DNA from: Promethearchaeota archaeon
Lineage (GTDB): Archaea; Asgardarchaeota; Lokiarchaeia; Sigyniarchaeales; SOKP01
Direction of reading: 5' to 3'
Length of the DNA stretch: 5,941 nucleotides
Assembly (NCBI GenBank): GCA_019058135.1
Contig: JAHLWE010000114.1
Span: 1 to 5,941, forward strand
The notes below the pieces were generated by a model. That model worked only from the letters and a program-made list of their open reading frames with translations. It had not been told where the DNA came from and ran no database searches. Shown in pieces: positions 1-4,672 of this stretch. Positions within the stretch are counted from its first letter, which is position 1; each line of letters opens with the position of its first letter. The translations under genes were made by a program, and so were the position numbers.

Positions 1-156
1 CGCGATTTTATTTATCAAATTAAATTTTGCTCCTTTAATTTCTATGAAAATATTTGGAATTGTATTAAGCACTATAAATTTACAATGCTTAATACCAATC
101 CAAATATTTTCATAGAAATTAAAGGATCAAAATTTAATTTGATAAATAAACTCGCG
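1..156. repeat. 156-bp imperfect palindrome (inverted repeat, no spacer)
   Basis: Each base i pairs with base 157-i. The dyad centre lies in aaattt at 76-81, so the arms are 1-78 and 79-156. By hand alignment only six of the 78 pairs mismatch (left-arm positions 6, 30, 59, 61, 72 and 74), about 92% identity with no indels. The structure begins at the first base of the window, so it may continue beyond it. The right arm carries the 3' end of the minus-strand glycosyltransferase fragment. The left arm, read forward, encodes nearly the same peptide. It could be a real inverted duplication with its breakpoint at the dyad, or a fold-back chimera at a contig end. The all-substitution divergence argues against a simple copy of one molecule. 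Confidence 0.9.
2..115 (+). pseudogene. Left-arm copy of the glycosyltransferase segment (fragment)
   Basis: Read forward from base 2, the left palindrome arm encodes a peptide containing FIKLNFAPLISMKIFGIVLS, which parallels FIKLNFDPLISMKIFGLVLS on the opposite strand. After the dyad centre the frame runs into the antisense of the other copy and stops at TAG 113-115. It therefore looks like an internal piece of a second, diverged copy of the same membrane glycosyltransferase gene, entering from beyond the window and broken at the same residue as its partner. No start codon is visible here. It may not exist as a gene at all if the palindrome is an assembly or amplification artefact. Confidence 0.35.
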
Positions 157-383
157 ATAATTATCCACAGAAAATTTGAATATGCCTCAACTGGTTTTCC
201 CTCCTTGTTAAAAAAAATTGAACCATTTTTTGCCAAATTTTGAGAATAATGAAACGAAATATATGCATCAAAAAAATCAAAATAATACAATTCATAATAC
301 AATAATATAAAAATTGAGATGGATCCCAAAATAATGTCAATCAATATTTTACTATTTAGTTTCCTATTTTGCATTTTATTCAC
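72..383 (-). pseudogene. Truncated GT-C-type membrane glycosyltransferase, N-terminal fragment
   Basis: This 103-residue frame has a GTG start at 383-381; an ATG follows three codons later. It begins with a basic stretch, then a first membrane helix (about residues 13-31), then the signature DAYISFHYSQN (39-49) and VEAYSNFLW (65-73), then further hydrophobic helices. This arrangement resembles the N-terminus of GT-C polytopic glycosyltransferases (ArnT/AftB-like enzymes that use polyprenyl-phosphate sugars), where an acidic residue in the first external loop is catalytic. Such enzymes usually have 400 or more residues, so only the start is present; the frame ends at TAG 72-74, at the centre of the palindrome. 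Upstream, the same frame stays open and basic back to about 475 without a start codon, while an ATG at 469-467 with an AGGA seven bases before it lies in another frame. A one-base shift in the A-run around 454-460 would join them. Family assignment is from motif memory; the fragment is probably non-functional. Confidence 0.6.
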
Positions 384-481
384 GTAAAAATTATAAAATC
401 TATGGATTTTCTTCCTTAGAAACCATTTTATATTTTTAGTTATTCTTTTACTTCTTTTTCCATCTTCATTTATTTATCCTA

Positions 482-493
482 AAAATATAAAAT
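482..493 (+). promoter_or_regulatory. Putative archaeal TATA box for the dCMP deaminase gene
   Basis: The stretch aaaatataaaat fits an archaeal TATA element. Initiation about 25 bp downstream would fall near 512, giving a short leader of about 17 nt before the TTG at 530, or about 50 nt before the ATG at 566. The whole region is A+T-rich, so matches of this kind occur easily by chance. Confidence 0.3.
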
Positions 494-529
494 TTAAGAT
501 TTATTCTTAAGATTATTATTTTATTAATT

Positions 530-2515
530 TTGAAATTTAAATCAAAACAAAAAACAGAAAAATCAATGTCTCCAGATAAAGATAAAGGTAAAATAAATCA
601 AAATCGAATTTCCAAAGACCAATATTTTATGGAAATTGCAGAAATAGTATCAAAAAGGTCTACATGTATTAAAAGAAAAGTAGGTGCCATATTAATTAAA
701 GATAATCATATTCTTTCTACCGGATATAATGGCGCTCCATCTGGATTTACTCATTGTACTGCCCAAACATGTGTTAGACAAAATCTAAAACCTGGAGAAA
801 ACCCAGAATTGTGTAGAGGGGTGCATGCCGAAGCCAATTGTGTTTCAGGTAATTCTTTACTTATCTTACCCGATGGACAGATTGAAGAAGCTTGCAATAT
901 TAATAGTGATATTTTATCAATTAATGAAAATTTAAAAGTAACAGCATCTAATGCATTTAGATTTAATTCGATTAAAGAAACTCTAATAATAATAAAGACA
1001 GTTGGAAACTTTGAATTAACTGTTTCATCCGATCATACTATGTTTGTGATGGATGAGAAAGAAGGATTAGATACAAAAAAAGCAATTAATTTAACTATTG
1101 ATGATTATATTCCCCTTATTACAGGAGTTAATATTGAAGGAAAACTTCAATCTTTGCCTAAAATAGAATATGATTCATATGAGTTATCAGACGAAGGATT
1201 AAATAAATTTATAAATATTATGAATAAAAAGATTCTCTCTCAGAATAAATTGGCTCAAATGATAAAAATGTCAAGGATGCCTATCCAGAGAATATTAAAG
1301 GGAGAAGGTGTGAGGAAAGCCAATATTTATAAGATATTTAACGCTATTGAATGTGATTTAAGTGAATATTTAATTGGAATTGAAAGAAAAAAAGTAGTAA
1401 TACCAGACACAACTTCACCAATATTATGCCAAATAATTGGATATTTTATCGGAGATGGAAGTTTGGGTAAAAATTATATAATGTTTTATGATAAAAATCG
1501 AGAAATGCTTGAAATTTACAAAGAATTAATACAAAAAATTTTTGGAATAAATGGAAAAATTTTTAAAAATAAAAATGAAAACCAATATAGACTTATAGTT
1601 TCTTCAAAAAGATTATTCAAATTTTTTAAAGTATTTAATACAGGCATTGGCGAAAAACAAATACCAAAACTATTTCATAAAGTTAAGAGAAAATCCCTCG
1701 CTTCCTTATTACGTGGTCTTTTTGATGCTGAAGGTATGGTTAGAGAGCGTCCTAAACAAATAGCTCTAACTAGTGGTTTTCGAAGAATTCTTGAGGTTGT
1801 TAGGTTATTACTATTGAGATTTCAAATTGTGAGTAGTATTTATGCATTGAAGAGAACAAGTAAAATTTCAAGTGGAAGTGGAGATTATTCATATATCTTA
1901 ACTATAAGTGGTGAAGATTTATTTAAATTTAAGAGAGAAATAAATTTTTCTCATCCTAAGAAAAAGAAAAAATTAGAGAATATAAAAAATGTTGGTTTTA
2001 ATAAAAAAAGAGTCCTACCAAAAGAATTTTTTAGAAGTAGAATTCCAACCACAAATTTTCCAACTTTAAGAGATAAAAGATGGAAAATGATTACTCAAAA
2101 GAAAGCAAAAGAAATAATTTCAAAATTGAATAAGAAAAAAATATCTAATAAAGTATTTTCTGAAATAAAGAAACTTGTTAATTCTGATATAACATTTGTT
2201 AAAATAAGAGAAGTAAAAAAAGTGAAAACTAAAGAAGAAATGATTGATTTTCATGTCCCAATAGGTAATTCTTTTATCGCTAATGGTATATTAGTTCATA
2301 ACTGCATTATTCAGGCTGCACTTCATGGAACATCTATTGAAGGAGATACCACATTATATTGTACTACTTTTCCTTGTATGTCTTGTTTAAAATTGCTAAT
2401 GAATGCAAAAGTAAATAGAATTGTGTATAAAGAGGGTTATTTTATGGAGAATAAAGTAAAACAAGATTTGGTGGATGAATCAAAAATGAAAATTGAGCAA
2501 TTTTCTGTTAAATAA
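530..2515 (+). CDS. dCMP deaminase interrupted by an intein
   Basis: Deoxycytidylate deaminase is a cytosolic zinc enzyme that converts dCMP to dUMP, the precursor for dTMP synthesis. The N-extein (residues 1-103) carries DQYFMEIAEIVSKRSTC, a GYNGAPSG loop (65-72), several extra cysteines as in T4-type dCMP deaminases, and CRGVHAEAN. The C-extein (592-661) begins CIIQAALHG and carries the FPCMSC zinc motif. The expected zinc ligands are H99, C616 and C619, with E101 as proton shuttle. Removing the 488-residue intein leaves a 173-residue enzyme, normal for the family. The unspliced product separates H99/E101 from the two cysteines and should be inactive. The start is uncertain: TTG at 530 gives 661 residues, while ATG at 566 gives 649 and still keeps about 20 residues before the conserved domain. 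Neither has a clear Shine-Dalgarno. The gene converges on the nucleoside hydrolase with 13 bp between them. Confidence 0.93.
   Translation: MKFKSKQKTEKSMSPDKDKGKINQNRISKDQYFMEIAEIVSKRSTCIKRKVGAILIKDNHILSTGYNGAPSGFTHCTAQTCVRQNLKPGENPELCRGVHAEANCVSGNSLLILPDGQIEEACNINSDILSINENLKVTASNAFRFNSIKETLIIIKTVGNFELTVSSDHTMFVMDEKEGLDTKKAINLTIDDYIPLITGVNIEGKLQSLPKIEYDSYELSDEGLNKFINIMNKKILSQNKLAQMIKMSRMPIQRILKGEGVRKANIYKIFNAIECDLSEYLIGIERKKVVIPDTTSPILCQIIGYFIGDGSLGKNYIMFYDKNREMLEIYKELIQKIFGINGKIFKNKNENQYRLIVSSKRLFKFFKVFNTGIGEKQIPKLFHKVKRKSLASLLRGLFDAEGMVRERPKQIALTSGFRRILEVVRLLLLRFQIVSSIYALKRTSKISSGSGDYSYILTISGEDLFKFKREINFSHPKKKKKLENIKNVGFNKKRVLPKEFFRSRIPTTNFPTLRDKRWKMITQKKAKEIISKLNKKKISNKVFSEIKKLVNSDITFVKIREVKKVKTKEEMIDFHVPIGNSFIANGILVHNCIIQAALHGTSIEGDTTLYCTTFPCMSCLKLLMNAKVNRIVYKEGYFMENKVKQDLVDESKMKIEQFSVK
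1199..1378 (+). other. XRE-like helix-turn-helix domain inside the intein
   Basis: Precursor residues about 224-283 contain ILSQNKLAQMIKMSRMPIQR, then ILKGEGVRKANIYKIFNAIE and CDLSEYLIG. The spacing matches Cro/XRE helix-turn-helix domains: a Ser-Gln-x-x-Leu-Ala helix, a short turn, a recognition helix, a Lys-Gly-Glu-Gly turn and two more helices ending in Asp-Leu-x-Glu-Tyr-Leu. It sits between splicing block B and the endonuclease core, so it could add DNA contacts for target recognition or bind near the gene as a regulator. The fold call is by pattern only. Confidence 0.65.
1418..1939 (+). other. LAGLIDADG (DOD) endonuclease core of the intein
   Basis: Precursor residues about 297-470 hold the two dodecapeptide motifs of a monomeric homing endonuclease: IIGYFIGDG (302-310, catalytic Asp309) and LLRGLFDAEG (393-402, catalytic Glu401). 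They are 91 residues apart, typical of two pseudo-symmetric half-domains. Each motif is followed by strand- and helix-forming sequence, for example YRLIVSSKRLFKFFK after the first and QIALTSGFRRILEVVRLLLL after the second. No stop or frameshift interrupts the domain, so it is likely active or only recently inactive. Confidence 0.9.
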
Positions 2516-2528
2516 ACTTCAAATTGTT

Positions 2529-3458
2529 CTAATTAACTAATCGATTAACTATTAGATCTTTAAAAGATTTGAGGTCTTTCCAAGAAGTTGCACACCGAAT
2601 ATTGTTTCCTTTTTCGCTTATTTTGGTTAAACCTTTTTCGGTAACTTCAATTTTTAAATTTTCAATATTAATTAATTCCTCAGAAAATGCAAGATATATT
2701 GCAACAATATCGTATAGAATCGAAGTTCTTTGTTCTCCACTAATTAAATTAGAATATCTTCTTTTTTTAGCCCAAATCTTAAAATTTTCTTTTATTGAAT
2801 TCACAATAGGATTGCTACACTTAATGATACGCTTGAAATTTTCACCCGATAATCTGATATTTCCACATGTGTCCAGAGGAGTAATTGTTATCTCCCATGG
2901 AGATTGAGAAACTTCTCTACAAGCCTGTATATTACGAATTACATTGTATTCTAATTGAGGAATAGGATTTCCTTCATAACCAATGCGTATACTACCTTGC
3001 ATTCCTACAAAACGCGCATTCTGTGTAATTTCTGATCTGAATTTAAGTGCCTTAGCGATATTTCCTAGTGGTCCAATAGAGATAAGTGTAATTGGCTTAA
3101 GAGAATCTATTATTGTTGTGCATAGTGCTTCAATACCATTTTCATGGATAATTCCAGGATATTGCAATAAATCATAATCTTTTACCCAACGATATAATGA
3201 ACCTTTAATATGGCTGTCTTTAGGACCGACCCCGATTGGTATTTCAGTACGACCCGCGATTTCAAGAAATTTAGCAACAAGCTTAGCCTTAATCATAGTA
3301 TCTTCTGAAGTAGTTGTTATTAATTTAACATCTAACTCCGGACACTTTAATAATAAACCTAAAGCCCATGTATCATCGATATCTATTCCGATATCAGTAT
3401 CAAGTATAACTGGAATTTTCTTAGTATTTAGAATATTAGTATCATTTCCATTTAACAA
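2529..3458 (-). CDS. Inosine/uridine-preferring nucleoside hydrolase family protein
   Basis: Nucleoside hydrolases of the IUNH fold (PF01156) cleave the N-glycosidic bond of ribonucleosides to free base and ribose, using a Ca2+ ion held by an N-terminal Asp cluster. Here that cluster is DTDIGIDIDDTWAL (residues 20-33; D20, D22, D28 and D29). Other family marks are LISIGPLGNIAKAL (125-138), the sugar-binding-type EYN (170-172) and a C-terminal Asp in LYDIVAIYLA (248-257; D250). The length of 309 residues is normal and there is no signal peptide, so it should act in the cytosol. FVGMQGSIRIGY and WEITITPLDTCG fit a subfamily of uncharacterised hydrolases rather than the well-studied inosine or pyrimidine enzymes, so substrate is open. 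The only plausible in-frame start is TTG at 3458, just after an in-frame TGA; no Shine-Dalgarno is visible. It is convergent with dCMP deaminase, divergent from trmO, and likely acts in nucleoside salvage. Confidence 0.88.
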   Translation of the reverse strand: MLNGNDTNILNTKKIPVILDTDIGIDIDDTWALGLLLKCPELDVKLITTTSEDTMIKAKLVAKFLEIAGRTEIPIGVGPKDSHIKGSLYRWVKDYDLLQYPGIIHENGIEALCTTIIDSLKPITLISIGPLGNIAKALKFRSEITQNARFVGMQGSIRIGYEGNPIPQLEYNVIRNIQACREVSQSPWEITITPLDTCGNIRLSGENFKRIIKCSNPIVNSIKENFKIWAKKRRYSNLISGEQRTSILYDIVAIYLAFSEELINIENLKIEVTEKGLTKISEKGNNIRCATSWKDLKSFKDLIVNRLVN

Positions 3459-3607
3459 AATAGATCATTCTTTTATGAGATATGATTAATTATTATCGTT
3501 ATTGTTTCTAATATCTAACAATAAATTAAACTTTTCAAACTCAAGAAGATAGAATTATAAATAACAATTTAATAGAATTAATTTATTAAATTTGATTAGT
3601 ATTATTA

Positions 3608-3619
3608 ATTTATAAATAA
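3608..3619 (+). promoter_or_regulatory. Putative TATA box upstream of trmO
   Basis: The stretch atttataaataa is a good archaeal TATA-like match about 60 bp before the trmO ATG at 3675. A similar element, attataaataac, lies near 3554-3565. The 216-bp region between the divergent nucleoside hydrolase and trmO must hold promoters for both; no operator or hairpin stands out. The high A+T content makes single matches weak evidence. Confidence 0.35.
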
Positions 3620-3674
3620 GTATGAATTCTCTTTCTTAAGCAATAAATAACAAATAATAAAATTTCTGATTTCA

Positions 3675-4283
3675 ATGGATAAATATATAATTAGACCAGT
3701 CGGAATAGTGAAGAGTAGCCGAAAAAAAGTTTGTTTAGCCAATGAAAATAATGACTTAAAACTTGATATTGATCTAGCATTAAAACAACATATTGAAATG
3801 AACATATCTGAAATCATTATCGATAAAGAATATGAAGAATGTCTAGACGGTATAGAGGATTTTTCACACCTTATAGTGTTTTTCTGGACGCATCTCATTT
3901 CTGAAAAAGCTCGTCAAATTAAAAAAGTACATCCTGCTGGGATTAATAAATGTCCTTTTAAAGGAATTTTTGCTACTCGATCTCCAGTAAGACCCAACCC
4001 AATTTGTCAAATAACAGTTAGACTTTTAGAAAGGAAAGGCAACGTATTAATAGTAGAAGATTTAGATGCCATTAATGGCACACCTATAATTGATATAAAA
4101 CCCCACTTAACATTTTGGGATTCTCCTCTCGATGTTAAATTGGCTGATTGGGTTTATAAGTTAATGGACTATTTAATTGAAAAAGGGGAATCTTTAAATT
4201 TACATGCACATTCTAACTCACATTCGCATGATATTCACGCACATCCTTGCTTACATTCACATTCCAATTCGCATTCACATTAA
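3675..4283 (+). CDS. trmO: TrmO/TsaA-family tRNA (t6A37-N6) methyltransferase with His-rich tail
   Basis: TrmO (YaeB/TsaA, PF01980) uses S-adenosylmethionine to methylate the N6 of t6A37 next to the anticodon of certain tRNAs, in E. coli tRNA-Thr. Family signatures seen here are IRPVGIVKS (residues 6-14), CLDGIEDFSHLIVFFWTH (56-73), the SAM-domain motif GIFATRSPVRPNPI (97-110) and DLDAINGTPIIDIKPHL (129-145). The catalytic domain ends near residue 170. The start is ATG at 3675; no Shine-Dalgarno is visible. Unusually, residues 176-202 form a tail with ten histidines and one cysteine, ending in the stop codon. It contains the decamer LHxHSNSHSH twice and looks like a metal-binding or metal-storage extension. 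The enzyme family is not known to need a metal, so the tail's role is unclear. The gene is divergent from the nucleoside hydrolase and followed by a 389-bp gap. Substrate specificity in this organism is inferred from the family. Confidence 0.92.
   Translation: MDKYIIRPVGIVKSSRKKVCLANENNDLKLDIDLALKQHIEMNISEIIIDKEYEECLDGIEDFSHLIVFFWTHLISEKARQIKKVHPAGINKCPFKGIFATRSPVRPNPICQITVRLLERKGNVLIVEDLDAINGTPIIDIKPHLTFWDSPLDVKLADWVYKLMDYLIEKGESLNLHAHSNSHSHDIHAHPCLHSHSNSHSH
4200..4280 (+). repeat. Imperfect repeat encoding the His-rich tail of TrmO
   Basis: Two 30-bp units, 4200-4229 and 4251-4280, encode LHAHSNSHSH and LHSHSNSHSH. They are joined by a short segment encoding DIHAHPC. The units differ at four positions by hand comparison, three of them synonymous changes or third-base choices, so the peptide pattern appears better kept than the DNA. 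This suggests an old internal duplication maintained for its histidines rather than a fresh slippage event. Confidence 0.8.
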
Positions 4284-4335
4284 CAACTCGAAATAAGAAT
4301 GATTAATATTTAGTATCAACAGTATCTAAAATTAA

Positions 4336-4592
4336 ATCGGGTTCAATAAATTAAACGTTAAGCAGCAGAAATGCTTGCAACATTTAGTAGGGGAATTAAG
4401 GAAAATCTGCATGAAGGCAATAGATAAACGCGATAACGCATTAAAGAAAATTAAAATTGACGACGTCCTAAAAACTCAAGAGAATAACGAAGATGCAAGT
4501 AATCCTAAGAAAAAGGTCGTCTGGCAAGACAACCTAAACCTTTAACGTCTAAAAAGCGAGAGGAATTAGAAGAACTAGCCAAATTTTTATAA
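4336..4592 (+). pseudogene. Small frameshifted ORF, possible degraded gene or -1 frameshift product
   Basis: A frame open from 4336 contains ATG 4411 and runs to TAA 4543-4545, giving 44 codons from the ATG (starts MKAIDKRDNALKKIKIDDVL). In the -1 frame, from GGT 4515 to TAA 4590-4592, the sequence continues as GRLARQPKPLTSKKREELEE followed by LAKFL. The two frames meet in the A-rich run 4507-4514 at G AAA AAG, a slippery-type heptamer. Joined, they give a 60-residue charged protein: basic and acidic N-terminal half, a basic Lys/Arg/Pro hinge, and an amphipathic C-terminal helix. I do not recognise the family; the hinge-plus-helix is loosely reminiscent of DNA-binding linkers. It may be a decayed gene, a homopolymer sequencing error or programmed frameshifting. 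In the rest of this 389-bp gap (4284-4335) I see nothing. Confidence 0.4.
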
Positions 4593-4640
4593 ACAATTAG
4601 AAGGTTGTAAGATAAAATTTAAAATTTAAAATATTATATT

Positions 4641-4650
4641 TAATATAAAA
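4641..4650 (+). promoter_or_regulatory. Putative TATA box for the MFS transporter gene
   Basis: The element taatataaaa is centred about 28 bp before the TTG start at 4673, the spacing expected if the transcript begins at or a few bases before the start codon (leaderless or very short leader). That agrees with the absence of any Shine-Dalgarno there. The surroundings (4615-4650) are almost pure A+T with repeated aaaattt units, so the exact box is uncertain. Confidence 0.4.
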
Positions 4651-4672
4651 ACCATTTAAAAGCGAAAAAAAC

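Larger units (their letters stand above)
839..2302 (+). mobile_element. Intein with LAGLIDADG homing endonuclease in dCMP deaminase
   Basis: This in-frame protein-splicing element covers precursor residues 104-591 (488 residues). It starts with Cys104 in CVSGNSLLILPDG (block A). Block B is LTVSSDHTMFV (163-173), with Ser166 where Thr is usual and His169 present. Block F/G is DFHVPIGNSFIANGILVHN (573-591), with penultimate His590 and terminal Asn591, followed by Cys592 as the +1 nucleophile, so a class 1 splicing mechanism is expected. Between the splicing blocks lie an XRE-like helix-turn-helix and a two-motif LAGLIDADG endonuclease, then a lysine-rich linker. The endonuclease would be expected to cleave intein-less alleles at the HAEAN/CIIQAA junction and so spread the element. 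Both acidic active-site residues are present and the frame is intact, so the element appears recently active. Its A+T-rich composition matches the host gene by eye. Confidence 0.95.

Noticed and set aside
2515..2545. Small ttaact/taatcgatta symmetry between the convergent genes, as a possible terminator
   Set aside because: The symmetry is very short, contains no GC stem or T-run, and most of it lies inside the nucleoside hydrolase coding sequence.
2569..2907. Plus-strand 112-codon open frame
   Set aside because: It lies wholly antisense to the nucleoside hydrolase, whose motifs are clear; the frame shows no recognisable domain.
2983..3177. Plus-strand 64-codon open frame
   Set aside because: Antisense shadow within the nucleoside hydrolase gene with no family signature.
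3420..3470. Alternative ATG starts for the nucleoside hydrolase (for example ATG at 3468-3466)
   Set aside because: They are out of frame and close after a few codons; the TTG at 3458 is the only start in the correct frame after the upstream stop.
3605..3898. Minus-strand 97-codon open frame over the trmO 5' end
   Set aside because: Antisense to the well-supported start of trmO and to its promoter region; no domain recognised.
4615..4650. aaaattt repeats as a possible replication origin or CRISPR-like element
   Set aside because: Only a couple of short A+T units are present with no spacers, no initiator-protein motif and no neighbouring replication gene; a promoter region explains them better.
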